Shown: positions 1 to 11,400 of the stretch, piece after piece | Layout of the letters: every line of letters starts with the position of its first letter | Numbering within the stretch: position 1 is the first letter of the stretch | Origin: Prosthecobacter algae | GTDB lineage: Bacteria; Verrucomicrobiota; Verrucomicrobiia; Verrucomicrobiales; Verrucomicrobiaceae | Direction of reading: 5' to 3' | DNA: 64,000 bases | Assembly: GCF_039542385.1 (NCBI RefSeq) | Contig: NZ_BAABIA010000003.1 | Span: 558,001 to 622,000 of the forward strand | The notes under the pieces: model-generated | Database searches by the model: none | Seen by the model: the letters and a program-made list of their open reading frames with translations, nothing else | What the model was told of the DNA's origin: nothing | Translations under genes and position numbers: made by a program

Positions 1-3000
1 TGTTCGTGGCCAGGGTGACGCCATCGAGAGTCCAGTTGAAGTTGTTCGATGTCAGCAGAGGCCCGGCGCTGGCCAGACTGCCGCCTTTCAGCGTGCCACC
101 CTGGAAGATCCAGGGTGCCCCCGGAGTATCCGGCACAAAGGTGAAGCCCGTATTGTCCAGGATGCCTGTGATGGCACGTGTACCACCCGTGCGGTTGATC
201 ACGCCGAGCTCGCTGAGACGGAACTCGCCGCCGAAGTCGAGTCGGCTGTCGGTGGCATTGATGGTGCCGTTGTTCACCCAGTCCCCATTGAGGTTCAACT
301 GGCCCTCCGTCACCTGCACGGTACCCTGGAGGTTCACCGACTCCAGGGTGGCCACCGCATTTTGGGCCACCGTCAGCAGGGAACCATCCGCCGTGGTCAC
401 CGTGCCCCCCAGGATCTTGCCGGCGGAGAGGATGTTCCAGGACCCGGTGGCTGCATTCAGCGCCAGCGTTTTTCCGGTGTTGTCCAGCGTGCCCGCGATG
501 TTCACCGTGCCGCCCGTGCGATTCAGCGTGCCGAGCTGGGCCAGGGTGAAATCCCCGGCCATCGTCAGCTTGCCCGTGCCAGAAAGATTGAGGGTACCCA
601 GGTTGGTCCAGGGCTGGTCGGTGTAGCCCTCAAAGTGAAGATTCCCTGCCGTCGCTGTGATCGTACCCTCATTGGTGAAGCGTCCGGTCATGTAAACGGC
701 GGTGGCGTAATTGACCTCAGGTGGGATCGGCACGTTCGCGTTGATGCTGCCTTTGATGATGAGATGCGCCGTCTGGCCATAGGCCCGAAGGCCCGCGTAG
801 TGGCCGAAGTGGAAGCTGATGCCAGGCTCGAACGTCAGCACCCCTGGGTCCACAGCCCCGGACAGGGAGCCATCGTTCGTGCTGAGTTCCAGCCCACGGA
901 AACCATCGCCGCCATCAAACTGCAACGCCCCATTTCCAGAGACCGACTGCGTGCCGTAGAAGTATAAAAATGGCGAGTTAAAGTGGCCTCCAGGCCCCAC
1001 GCTGCCAGCGATGATGTCGGCATTGTTCAGCACCAGCCCATGCACGATGTAAAAGACCACGCTGGAGCCAAGAAGCAGATCCTGATTCAACGTCACCCCA
1101 TCCAGCCGCCAATCCGAATTGGCAGGCACATTGATGGGGGCGGAGCCGGAAAGGATGCCCCCCTTGATGGTGCCTGAGGTGCCGATGCGGACGAAGTTCG
1201 GCAGGGCATCCAGCATTAGAGTTTGGCCGACGTTGTCCAAGATGCCTGTGATCTCCACTGAATTGCCCGTGCCCGTGTAGTTGCCGATCTCGTTGAGCTT
1301 GAATTCGCCTTCGAGAAGAACCGTTCCGTTCGTCCCATTGATGGTGCCGTGATTGGCCCAGTCATCCGTCAGCGTCAGCCGCACGCCGGACGGCACCGTC
1401 ACCAGTCCCTGGATGTCCACACTGCGCAGCCGGGAGTTGAAGGTGCCGCCGACGACCAGAGCCGCCCCGTCCGCCGTGGTGAGATTCCCGTTTTGAATCT
1501 CGCCATCCAAAAGCTCCCAGTTCCCCGTCGTGGTATTGAGCGCCAACGTGCCATTTTCCAGATCCATATAGCCTGAGATGACGACACGGCCCCCGGTCCG
1601 GTTCAGCGTGCCGATGGCGCTGAGGGGAAAGGCGTAACCGCCCTCGCCGAAATCCAGACGACCGGCGGCGCTGACTTGCAGAGTCCCGTTATTCACCCAG
1701 GTATGGACCAAGCTGATGCGGCCGAGCGCCGTAGAAATGCTGCCCTGGTTGTTGAGGTTGCTGATACGCAGGTGGGCACCGGGGGCATCCGTCATGAGGG
1801 TGCCCTGGTTCACCACGGAGTTCAGGAAGCTTTGAGTCGCGATAAAGGCATCACCCCGCGTCCGGACGGTGATACCTGCCTCCAGAATGCCCTGAATATC
1901 GGCATAAATCTGGCCGCCTGTGCCAAACACAATTTCTCCGTTTCCTGCTACCGCCGTGGCACTGCCATAGCAGGTGAGGTAACGAGTATTTGCTCCGTTC
2001 TGATCTTGGAAAACCAGGTTCGCATTTTCCAGCCGCAGACCGCCGATGACGGTGACATTGCTGAGTTCTCCCACGAAAAGGTCACTGCCCAAAGTCACCC
2101 CGGCGAGGGCTACGGCGGAGTTCTCCGCCACGACCAGGCGTGCGCCGCCCTGGGTGGTGATGGCGCGGGCCTGCACATAGGAGCCGCCCAGATTTACCTC
2201 CAGCTCCGGCGGTCCGTTGATGACCACCAGATCGTTAGGCCCAGGGATCGCACCGGTGTTCCAGTTGGCTGCATTGTTCCAGTTGCCGCTGCTGCCGCCC
2301 GTCCAGAACACGGGGTCGCCCTCCACGCTGAATTGCCAGGTGCGGTCTGCCGCCAGCGCATTGTTGGAAAGGTCCTTCACGCCCGTCGTCAGCACCGCCT
2401 GGTAAACACCCGGCGGCAGTTCGCCCGTGACGGTGAAGGAGGCCGCCTGGATCTCTGGGCGGAAGGTCACAGCGGAGGCCGTCACCGGCACATCGTCACC
2501 GGTGCCGAAGATATCGTCTGGACCGGCCTCGGTGACCACAAAGGTCGTGTCATTCACGGTGGCGGAATCCAGGGCCTCGCTCATGAAGGCCAGCGCGCTG
2601 GTCACCTTTCCGGTTAGGCCAGAAGGGCCCACACGCGTCACCACAGGCGGTGTGGTATCCGGCACCAGGGTCACGGTAAATTCGCGGGTCAGCGTGGCAT
2701 TGCCACCCGTGTCCGTCGCCCGAGCACGCACTTTGAACTGGGTGCGCAGGGCCGTGGCCTTCGGGGTGAGGAAGCGATGCTCAAAGGGGTAGTTCCCATC
2801 CACCGAGACCAAGGCGCCATCCACGTAGAATTCCACATTGCGCACCTGCACATCATCCGTCACTCCGGCGGAAAGGCGCATCAGCTTGCCAGACTCTGCC
2901 ACGCCCGTGCCATCGGCTTGGTTCAGGGTGAAATTAGAACTGAGGGCGACCGTCGGGGCTTGGCCCTGGGTATCAAAGGCCTGGTAAGCCATCACTTGCA

Positions 3001-6000
3001 GGCCGCTGGCCGCATCCGCCACATAAGCGATGCCATTGAAGATGGAGAGCGCGGTAGCCACCCCCGGTGTCAGAAAAGTGGTATTGAAAACCGGCTGGCG
3101 ACCGTCATTGCCGAGCTGGTAGGCATCCACATCATGCGGGTCCGACAGTGGCGAATTGGGCCCCACGGCGACGAGGGCCAGCCCGGAGCCGTTGCTGACG
3201 AGTTGCTTCCAAGCGACTTGGCTGGTGAGGAAGTTTTGCAGGACGGGCGGATTGCTCTCGCTGGCGGCGGTGTCCAACAGATGAAAGCCCCGGCCGTGCA
3301 CGGCATACAGCGTGCCTTCCCCTGCAAACAACCTAGGCCGCCAGCCAGTGATGGTCTGGTCCAACAGCGGCACCACGGCCCCCACGCCCAAGTCCGCCAG
3401 ACTGATGCACGTCACCCGGCCCTGCTGCAAAACATAGAGATGCTCCCGCCACACGGCCAGATCATAGATAAGGCTATTCACGGGCAGGGAGATGCGCTCC
3501 AGCACCGTGCGGCTGACGAGGTCCACCGCGACCACAGTGCCATTGCTCATCGCGACGTAGGCCGTGGGGCCGCTGACAGTCACCACCCTCGCGCCATGCA
3601 CCCCGCCGCCCACATTCACCTGCGCGGCGATGCGGACGTTGTTGAGGACGGAAAGATCCACCAGCACCAGGCCCGTCAGCCCATCGGCCACCACGGCGGT
3701 GGTTCCAGAGATGGCCACGGAAGCCGCCTCGCCCGGCGTGTCCAGATCCGCCACCCGCGTGGGGTTCAGCCCGGTGGCCACATTGAAGATGCTGACACCC
3801 GCCGCACCATTGGCGGTAACGACCAGGTTGTTGCTGGAGGCCACATCCACCGCTGGGCCGGAGGTGGGCACGCTGGCCAGGATGCCCGTGCTGGCGGCCA
3901 GACCGCTGGCGGGATCGCTGCCCTGGCGGATTTCCGTGCCATCGGGGATGCCGTCGTTGTCCGTATCGGCCTGAGTGGGATTCGTGCCGATGACGGACTC
4001 GGCCAGATTGGAAAGGCCATCCCCATCCAGGTCCACCGTCGCCCCATTGGCGGCGGAGATGCCGGGGAAAAGTAGCGTGGACTGGCTGCCGGTAGGGCCA
4101 CTGGTGAAGGAAGTCTCCGCCACGGCCAGGGTGGAGGGGTAGAAAAAGCGCACCACAAAATCCGTCTCCGGCGTGAGGATGAGGTTCGGCAGAGCACCAG
4201 AGCTGGAGGTCCGGCCACGCTGCAAGACCTGGCCATTGTCCTCACGCACCAGGACAAAAAAGGCGCTCTCGGGCTGACGAATCGGGAAGAGGCCGGTGGT
4301 GGTCACGGTGGCCAGTTTCTGGCGAAGCTGCGCCCACTGCGGCTCATAAAATTCATGCGCGCTGAGACCGCCGAGATGGGTGTTGAGCTGGGCCTTCGCC
4401 GCCGTGATGACGGCCTGCTCCTGCACCGTCGGTGTGTAGCCCTCAGGCTTGCCGGCATAGATATCTTGGATCTGCTGCTCGATCTGGTAATGCGCCAGCA
4501 TGGAGGCGGCCAGGGCCTCGTAACTCATCACCAGACTGTCCACCTGGGCATTGCCAGAACCCGCCATGACAGAGGCCCCTAGGCTGCGTTTGCCCTTGGC
4601 TGACTGGACGGAAGGCGCACAAGGCGGCTGCGGGCGGCCTGGGCCAATGCCATCCGCATACTCCACATAAAAGTCGCGCAGGGCCTCCAGATAAAGCCGG
4701 TAGGCATGGGCATCGGCCACCATCTTGTCCATCTCCTGGAACTCCTTGCGGGCCCCTTTGCCAAATTTGAAAAGCTCCTTCACACCCCGTGGGATGTCGC
4801 CCAGCATCTTGATGAGGCGACCACCGATGCCCATGCCTGCGTTGGTGGCATTCGCAGCGATCATTTCCTGCACTTCTTGGAGATCCTGCGGGTCCTTGAA
4901 ACCTGGGCCGCAGGGAGGAAGTCCCGGCGCACCCGGACTGCCGATGGAGGGCCCGTTTGGCTGTCCCGGAGGTGAACCCGGATCGCCTGGGCCGCCGCCG
5001 CCGGCGCTGGGGTTCGTGCCATGCCAGCCGGGCTGGCGCACGCCCACACCGGCATCGGTCTTCACAAAGTTGCCATCCTCGGTCACTGTCATCGGCCCCA
5101 CCACTTCCCACTCGCCCGTGTCATGGTTGAAGGAAAACAGCGCCGACTTCGCCCCCGGCGGCAGCTTTTGCCCCGTCACAGGATCGGGCAAATTCGGGAA
5201 ACACACTGGCACGGGTGTGTCAAAGTTGCTCGCGCCATCGGTCTGGATGGTGATGACCATCGGCAGTTCCAGCCCTGGGGGCAGTGGGCTGGGCAGGCGA
5301 TTGGGGTCCACCGGGGCCAGCCCCACCTGACCGCCACGGGTGCCGTCATCGGCAAACAAAGAGTTCGCAGGGACGAGGAGTTCCGTCCCCTCCAGTTCCG
5401 GATACTCCGCCAGCACACTGGCGGGGAAATCAATCGGCGTGTCCTGCATTTGACTCACCGCACTGAGGCTGCCTGCGATGATCTTCGGCAGGTAGATGGT
5501 GCCACGGGCCGTGTCGTCGCTGTTGCCGGAAAGGTTGTCCGTACGGCCAGCGATGGCGTCCCAGCGTTTGCCCACATTGGGGTAGTAGTCGCCATTGGGG
5601 TAATTGCTCACCAGGGCAGTGCGGCCATCCACATGCACAAAAAAGCTGCCTGCGGGGCACGGTGTCAGCGTGAAGTGGCCATTCACATCCGTCGTCGCGC
5701 GCAGGGTTTCCTCCGCGCCATCCACCGTCACCGTCACGCCCTGCAACGGCACATCGGCGCCACCTTCGCCCAGTTCACTGGCCAGCACACGGCCCGTGAT
5801 GGCGGTGCCTGCCAGCGCGGTGATGCTCAGCGTATCAAACGACGTGGTGTAGCTGCCACCGGCCGTGCCATCGCCATCGGGATCCACCGGGCGGCCCACG
5901 AGGTCATTCAGGCCGGTGGGGGCAAAGGTGACATGGATGCGCGCATTCGAGGGCAGCGGCTCCTGGTAAAACAGCGTGGCCTTCTTTTTGTCCGAGGAAA

Positions 6001-6463
6001 TCTCCACCCGCGCCAAGATCTTGCGCCCGCCAAACTCGGCATAAAATTGGTTCGTATCCAGCACCGCATTGAGCGCCAGGGGCATGGAGAAATTCAGGAT
6101 CGTTTCACGGGTCACCGCCACGCCTCCTGCACCGCTGTGGGGGGAGGCCGACCGCACATGCGCCAGGGGCAGGGCCTGGGGAGAGGAGGTCTCCAGGATC
6201 AGCTTCACCAGCTCGGCATGGTCCGCGTCATTGATCACGCCGTCCTGGCTGAGATCGGCAAAAGGCAGCAGCGTTTCAGCCAGCAAAGACGTGCCTGCGG
6301 TGTGGCCCACCAAACGGGCCAGATCATGGGCGGTGAACACCCCATCTTTGTCGAGATCCCCGAGGGCATCGGATTCGACCTGGGCCAAGAGAATCCCGTG
6401 ACAAAAGACCCCCCAACACAGCAGGGAAGACATCCGTGCAAAAAGTAACTTCCAGGCGCGCAT
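1..6463 (-). CDS. Giant secreted multi-domain protein with autotransporter-type strand repeats (3' end missing)
   Basis: One reading frame stays open from an ATG at 6463 to the window edge, 2154 codons without a stop, so the C-terminus is outside the window. Visible parts in order: signal peptide (about residues 1-28); two dockerin or EF-hand-like loops (about 35 and 72, DLDKDG and DLSQDG); a Big_5-like Ig domain (about 114-210); a carboxypeptidase-regulatory-like domain (about 211-287); a Gly/Pro-rich linker and helical stretch; a thrombospondin type 3-like calcium motif (about 809-846); an LVIVD-type beta-propeller (about 870-1167); two more Ig-like segments; then, from the FWTGG..NWNNAANW motif (about 1388) to the edge, N/G/T-rich strand repeats typical of autotransporter-associated proteins. 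It is probably a surface or exported adhesin-like protein. No clear Shine-Dalgarno precedes the start. The substrate and any C-terminal anchor cannot be seen. Confidence 0.85.
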   Translation of the reverse strand, partial: MRAWKLLFARMSSLLCWGVFCHGILLAQVESDALGDLDKDGVFTAHDLARLVGHTAGTSLLAETLLPFADLSQDGVINDADHAELVKLILETSSPQALPLAHVRSASPHSGAGGVAVTRETILNFSMPLALNAVLDTNQFYAEFGGRKILARVEISSDKKKATLFYQEPLPSNARIHVTFAPTGLNDLVGRPVDPDGDGTAGGSYTTSFDTLSITALAGTAITGRVLASELGEGGADVPLQGVTVTVDGAEETLRATTDVNGHFTLTPCPAGSFFVHVDGRTALVSNYPNGDYYPNVGKRWDAIAGRTDNLSGNSDDTARGTIYLPKIIAGSLSAVSQMQDTPIDFPASVLAEYPELEGTELLVPANSLFADDGTRGGQVGLAPVDPNRLPSPLPPGLELPMVITIQTDGASNFDTPVPVCFPNLPDPVTGQKLPPGAKSALFSFNHDTGEWEVVGPMTVTEDGNFVKTDAGVGVRQPGWHGTNPSAGGGGPGDPGSPPGQPNGPSIGSPGAPGLPPCGPGFKDPQDLQEVQEMIAANATNAGMGIGGRLIKMLGDIPRGVKELFKFGKGARKEFQEMDKMVADAHAYRLYLEALRDFYVEYADGIGPGRPQPPCAPSVQSAKGKRSLGASVMAGSGNAQVDSLVMSYEALAASMLAHYQIEQQIQDIYAGKPEGYTPTVQEQAVITAAKAQLNTHLGGLSAHEFYEPQWAQLRQKLATVTTTGLFPIRQPESAFFVLVREDNGQVLQRGRTSSSGALPNLILTPETDFVVRFFYPSTLAVAETSFTSGPTGSQSTLLFPGISAANGATVDLDGDGLSNLAESVIGTNPTQADTDNDGIPDGTEIRQGSDPASGLAASTGILASVPTSGPAVDVASSNNLVVTANGAAGVSIFNVATGLNPTRVADLDTPGEAASVAISGTTAVVADGLTGLVLVDLSVLNNVRIAAQVNVGGGVHGARVVTVSGPTAYVAMSNGTVVAVDLVSRTVLERISLPVNSLIYDLAVWREHLYVLQQGRVTCISLADLGVGAVVPLLDQTITGWRPRLFAGEGTLYAVHGRGFHLLDTAASESNPPVLQNFLTSQVAWKQLVSNGSGLALVAVGPNSPLSDPHDVDAYQLGNDGRQPVFNTTFLTPGVATALSIFNGIAYVADAASGLQVMAYQAFDTQGQAPTVALSSNFTLNQADGTGVAESGKLMRLSAGVTDDVQVRNVEFYVDGALVSVDGNYPFEHRFLTPKATALRTQFKVRARATDTGGNATLTREFTVTLVPDTTPPVVTRVGPSGLTGKVTSALAFMSEALDSATVNDTTFVVTEAGPDDIFGTGDDVPVTASAVTFRPEIQAASFTVTGELPPGVYQAVLTTGVKDLSNNALAADRTWQFSVEGDPVFWTGGSSGNWNNAANWNTGAIPGPNDLVVINGPPELEVNLGGSYVQARAITTQGGARLVVAENSAVALAGVTLGSDLFVGELSNVTVIGGLRLENANLVFQDQNGANTRYLTCYGSATAVAGNGEIVFGTGGQIYADIQGILEAGITVRTRGDAFIATQSFLNSVVNQGTLMTDAPGAHLRISNLNNQGSISTALGRISLVHTWVNNGTLQVSAAGRLDFGEGGYAFPLSAIGTLNRTGGRVVISGYMDLENGTLALNTTTGNWELLDGEIQNGNLTTADGAALVVGGTFNSRLRSVDIQGLVTVPSGVRLTLTDDWANHGTINGTNGTVLLEGEFKLNEIGNYTGTGNSVEITGILDNVGQTLMLDALPNFVRIGTSGTIKGGILSGSAPINVPANSDWRLDGVTLNQDLLLGSSVVFYIVHGLVLNNADIIAGSVGPGGHFNSPFLYFYGTQSVSGNGALQFDGGDGFRGLELSTNDGSLSGAVDPGVLTFEPGISFHFGHYAGLRAYGQTAHLIIKGSINANVPIPPEVNYATAVYMTGRFTNEGTITATAGNLHFEGYTDQPWTNLGTLNLSGTGKLTMAGDFTLAQLGTLNRTGGTVNIAGTLDNTGKTLALNAATGSWNILSAGKILGGTVTTADGSLLTVAQNAVATLESVNLQGTVQVTEGQLNLNGDWVNNGTINATDSRLDFGGEFRLSELGVINRTGGTRAITGILDNTGFTFVPDTPGAPWIFQGGTLKGGSLASAGPLLTSNNFNWTLDGVTLATN

Positions 6464-6643
6464 AAGAGTCAAAAGGGTTAATTCGATAAAGGAGTTTTAC
6501 ACTTTTTTTTACTCCAAGTATCTCATAGCTCAACGGACTTAAGGAAAATATTCGATAGCATCCTGAATCATCTCTAAAACGTGGCAAAAAGCACGACAAC
6601 ACTGGGATTGCGGGGCACGGGCATCCATCGCAATTTATCGGCC

Positions 6644-8314
6644 ATGCTCTTCCACCGCTTTCGCCCCCACCTCATCCGCCTCTGGCGGTTGGCGCTGCTG
6701 GTGGCAGTGGTCCTGCTGCTGCGGGAGAACGCCCAGCAACGGGCGCTGGAGGAAACCGTGGCCGCCCTGCAACCCGAACGCCTGCGGGACTTCTTCCCCC
6801 AAGCCACCAGCCTTGGCGAGGCCCAGCCCGGCAGTGGCTGGCGGCCCGTTTTGGATGCGGAGCAAAAGCTGCTGGGCCATGTCACCACCACCGCGCCGGA
6901 ATCCGACCGCCTCATCGGCTACTCCGGCCCCACCACCACCCTGCTCGCCTTTGACTCGCAGCGGGTGCTCATCGGCCTGCGCGTGCTGAAAAGCCACGAC
7001 ACCTCCGACCACTTGGCCGAGGTGGTGGCGGACCGGAAGTTCTTCAACCAGTTCAAAAAACTGAAGCCGGGCGAGGCTGCCAAGCAGCCCCTGCACACCG
7101 TTACCGGGGCCACGCTGACGAGCGCCGCCATCGCCCAGGGTGTGATGGCCAAGCTGGGGCAGTCTGCGGGCACCTCCCTGCGCTTCCCAGACGAGATCAC
7201 TCTGGCCGAGGTGCAGACCTTGTTGCCTGAGGCCACCGCCCTGCGCCCCGCCCCAGGCTACCCCGGTGGCCATGAGGTCCTCAACAAGGAGCAAAAGAAG
7301 ATCGCCCTCGCCGTGCGCACCTCTCCGGTGACGGATACGGTGATCGGCTACAAGGGCCCGACGGACACGCTGCTGCTGCTGGACCCGGACGGCCTGGTTT
7401 TGAAAAAGATCGCCCTGCGCCGCAGCTACGACACGAAACGCTACGTGGCCTATGTGACGGGGGACAGTTACTTCCTCAACCTCTTCAATGACCGCCCGCT
7501 GGAGGCCCTGGCGGAAATGGATTTCGAAAAAGCGAAGGTGGAGGGCGTGTCTGGGGCCACGGAAACGAGCTGGTCCATGGCCGAGGGCCTGAAAGTACGC
7601 GCCCGCCATCTGCTGGAGCAACGCCCCGCCGGGTGGCTGCGGCAGATCCAGTGGCGCTGGCAGGACTGGGGGCACGTGGCCGTCATCGTCTCCGCCCTGG
7701 TCATGGCTTTCACCCGCCTGCGCGGGCGGGCCTGGGCCCGGCACAGCCACCACGTGCTGCTGGTGCTGTATGGCGGCTTCATCGCCGGGGAGCTGCTGTC
7801 CCAGGGCCTGCTCACCGGCTGGGCCGCCCATGGCACTCCCTGGCGCAGCGCCCCCGGCCTGCTGCTGCTGGCGGCGGTAGCCCTGCTGGGGCCTGTGATC
7901 ACCAGCAAGCAGCTCTACTGCCACCACATCTGCCCGCATGGCGCGCTGCAGCAGCTTCTGGCCCGCAGGCTGCGCTGGCAGTGGCGCGTGCCCGCCCGGC
8001 TGGACCGCGCGCTCTCCCTGCTGCCCTTCCTCCTCCTCGCCTTTGTCCTCATCAGCGTGGTGGCTGGCTGGGCGGTGGACCTGAATGCGCTGGAGCCCTT
8101 CGATGCCTACCTTTTCCGCGTGGCCGGGTGGGCCAGCATCGCCATCGCTCTGGCCGGGCTGGCCGCGTCCCTCTTCACCCCCCTGGCGTATTGCAAATAT
8201 GGCTGCCCCACCGGAGCCGTCTTCAAGCTGTTGCGCTTCACCGGGGATGCAGATCGCCTGGGCGCGCGGGACTGGATCGCCGCCAGTCTGATCGGCCTGC
8301 TGGCTTTCCTTTGA
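6644..8314 (+). CDS. NosR/NirI-like membrane protein: two FMN-binding domains plus a two-cluster 4Fe-4S membrane module
   Basis: A 556-residue protein from the ATG at 6644; a GTG at 6581 would add 21 residues, but the hydrophobic segment (LALLVAVVLLL) follows the ATG directly. Two FMN_bind domains follow, each ending in the flavinylation-type motif: TGATLTS in the first and SGATETS in the second, where the Thr would carry covalent FMN. The C-terminal half has about five membrane segments and two short cysteine motifs, CHHICPHGA and CKYGCPTGA, the CxxxCP pattern of NosR, NirI and NapH-type electron-transfer proteins. Likely role: moving electrons across the inner membrane between quinol, FMN and a periplasmic acceptor. 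No nitrous-oxide reductase or other nos gene is visible nearby, so the partner is unknown. Family assignment is firm; physiological role is inferred. Confidence 0.8.
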   Translation: MLFHRFRPHLIRLWRLALLVAVVLLLRENAQQRALEETVAALQPERLRDFFPQATSLGEAQPGSGWRPVLDAEQKLLGHVTTTAPESDRLIGYSGPTTTLLAFDSQRVLIGLRVLKSHDTSDHLAEVVADRKFFNQFKKLKPGEAAKQPLHTVTGATLTSAAIAQGVMAKLGQSAGTSLRFPDEITLAEVQTLLPEATALRPAPGYPGGHEVLNKEQKKIALAVRTSPVTDTVIGYKGPTDTLLLLDPDGLVLKKIALRRSYDTKRYVAYVTGDSYFLNLFNDRPLEALAEMDFEKAKVEGVSGATETSWSMAEGLKVRARHLLEQRPAGWLRQIQWRWQDWGHVAVIVSALVMAFTRLRGRAWARHSHHVLLVLYGGFIAGELLSQGLLTGWAAHGTPWRSAPGLLLLAAVALLGPVITSKQLYCHHICPHGALQQLLARRLRWQWRVPARLDRALSLLPFLLLAFVLISVVAGWAVDLNALEPFDAYLFRVAGWASIAIALAGLAASLFTPLAYCKYGCPTGAVFKLLRFTGDADRLGARDWIAASLIGLLAFL

Positions 8315-8434
8315 ATTCGGAAAATTCACCCCGCCACATCCAGCCTTTACAGGGCAGCCGTCTCTAGGTTAGCCTGTTAAATACGCAGGTCTGTCCGGCA
8401 GCCCTGCTTTTTGTCTTACCCTCCCCCGACCTGC

Positions 8435-11400
8435 ATGAGATCTTCCACCCAGCGCCTCCTGGCGGCGGCTGTCCTGGTGCTATTGAGCATCAGTGTGTGG
8501 CAGATGATGCAAAGCCCCGTTTCTCTGCCGGGAGAAACCGCCCCGCCAGATTCCCTCGGGGTCGCCAGCGCTCCCGCCCCCCTCCCCCCTGGCCTGCCCG
8601 CCATGCAGGCAACGCAGGTCCGGGAGAAACCGACCCAACCCGGCACTAAAACGGACCGCTATGCAGGCCGGGAAATCATCGCGGAAAAGGAAACCGTGCA
8701 GCAGGTGCAGGGCAGCCAGCAGGTGAAGCGCGTGCGGCTCCTGCGCGATCCCTCCTTCAAGTATCCCATCATCCGCGTGGAAGATGAACTGGTGCGCGGC
8801 CCGGCTGGGGACCGCCTCATCCGTCAGGTGGCCATGGTGGGTGACCATGTGATGGTCAAACCTGCCGACAAGAAAATGAGCGAGGCCGCCCTGCTGGAGG
8901 CGCTGAAAAAAGAAGGGGCCACCCTGCGCCGCAAGATGCCCGCCTCCGGCACCTGGCTGGTCGCTTTCCCCAAGCCGGATCTGGATACCGTGCCGCGCAT
9001 GGTCGCCGAGATTTCCGAGATGAAGCCGCTCATCCGTTATGCCGAGCCGGACTTCATCGTGAATGCCAACGTGCTGCCGAACGACCCCGGCTTCACCAAT
9101 CTCTGGGGCCTGGACAATACAGGCCAGGCCAGCGGGCTGGCGGATGCGGACATCGATGCGCCCGAAGCCTGGCAGATCACCACCGGCAGCGATGCGGTGA
9201 AGGTGGCCGTGATTGATACCGGCATCGATGCCAGCCTCACCACCGCCCATCCCGACCTGCAGGCCAACCTCTGGATCAACCCAGACGAAACCGTCAACGG
9301 CCTGGATGACGATGGCAATGGCTACATCGATGACGTGCGCGGCTGGGACTTTGTGAACAACGACGCCCTGCCCCAGGATGACCACGGCCACGGCACGCAC
9401 TGCGCTGGCACCATCGGTGCCGTAGGCAACAACGGCATCGGCGTCACCGGCGTGTGCTGGGATGTCTCCCTCATCGCGCTAAAGATCCTGGATGCTGGAG
9501 GCAGCGGCACCTCCTCCGACGGTGAAGAGGCTGTATTTTACGCCACCGGCCTCGGCGTGACACTGACCTCCAACTCCTGGAGTGGCGGCGAATACTCGGC
9601 CATCCTGAAGGAGGCCATCGACGAGGCCGCCGCCGCCGACATCTTGTTTGTGGCAGCAGCAGGCAACGACTCCAACAACACGGATTACTTCCCCGCCTAT
9701 CCCGCCTCCTACGACAGCCCCAATATTATCTCAGTGGTCAACACCACCCGGCTGGACACCCTTTCGGATCTTTCCAACTACGGGCCTACCTCCACCGATC
9801 TCAGCGCCCCAGGCACCGAAGTTTACAGCACGCATCTGAACGGCGGCTATGCCACCATGAGCGGCACCTCCATGGCCTGCCCGCATGTGGCCGGGGCCTG
9901 CGCCTTGCTAAAGTCCCTGCGGCCAGGGCTTACCTCTCAAAACATCCGCAACATCGTACTGAAATCTGTGGATGAAATCCCCGCCCTGGAAGGCAAGACC
10001 AGCACGGGCGGGCGGCTGAATCTGCACAAGGCCCTCCTGGGCACACAGGATGTACTGCTCACCCCCGGCAGCGGCCTCATCGCCTCCGGCGCGCTCAATG
10101 GTCCCTACACCCCTTCCAGCAAAGTTTACACCGTCTCCAACGAGACCCAGCAGACGGCCACCTGGACGGCCTCCGCCAGCCAGCCCTGGGTCACCCTCAC
10201 CCCCGCCAGCGGCACCCTGACCGCTGGGGAAACCATGACGCTCACCGCCACCCTCAATGCCCTGGCCAATGAGCTGCCCGCAGGCACCCACGTGGGCACC
10301 CTCACCGTGGTCAATCCAGGCACCACCCGCAGTGTCACCCGCCCCCTGGCCGTGCAGGTGAATTCGTTCCCGGTTTACGATCACAACCTCGATACCGACC
10401 CCGGCTGGGCCCGCACGGGCGAGTGGGCCTACGGGGTGCCGCAGGGCCGGGGCGGCGATTCCTATGGCCAGCCGGACCCCCGCAAAGGGGCCACAGGCAA
10501 TCAGGTCTTCGGCATCAATCTCGGCGGCGACTACTCCATCCAGCAGGCCCCGGCCCAGTACCTCACCGCCGGTCCCTTTGACCTTTCCGAGTACCGCAAC
10601 ACCCGCCTGCATTTCCAGCGCTGGCTGAATTCCGACTACCAGTCCTGGGTCTATGCCACCCTTCAAATCTCCACCGATGGCAGCACTTGGCAGACCCTTT
10701 GGAACAACGGCGTCACCACCGCCCAAACCTCCACCTGGACTCCCATCGAACACGACATCTCCTACTACGCCGATGGCCAGGCCACCGTCTATGTGCGCTG
10801 GGGCCATGAGGTGGCTCGGTCGGACAGCTTCCCCTTCTCCGGCTGGAACTTGGATGACATCCAGATCATCGGCACGCCCAAGCAGCAGCTCCACCTCACC
10901 CTGCCTGCCACCCTCAAGGAAGGCGGCACCGCCGGGCTGGCCCGCGTGACGGTCTCCCCCGCGCCGCCGGTGGATCTCCTCGTCACCCTCGACTCCAGCC
11001 GACCCGGTCAGGAAGTAAGCCACCCCGCCACCATCACCATCCTTGCCGGCACTGAAGAGGCGACCTTTGACGTGGCCGCAATTCAGGATGCCCTGGCCGA
11101 TGGCAGCCAGCCCGTCACCCTCACGGCTACGGCCACCGGCTACCCCGCCAGCACGGCCACCCTAGTGGTGCATGATGATGAGCAAGTAACGCTCTCCCTC
11201 AGCCTGCCCGCCAGCCTCCAGGAAGGCAGCGGCCTCGTGACCGGCCAGGCCAGCCTCACCCTCAGCATCCCCGCCGGGGCCAGCCTCCAGGTGAATCTCC
11301 AATCCAGCGACACCACGGAGCTGCAAGTCCCGGCCACCGTCACCGTCTCCCCGGGCCAGGAGTCCGTCAGCTTCCCGCTCACCCTGCCTGATGACAACGT

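Noticed and set aside
6644-8314. A nitrous-oxide reductase (nos) operon
   Set aside because: Only the NosR-like protein is present; no nosZ, nosD, nosF, nosY or nosL is visible in the window.
6635-8329. 564-codon minus-strand frame opposite the NosR-like gene
   Set aside because: It is antisense to a gene with clear FMN and iron-sulfur motifs, and its product has no recognisable domain.
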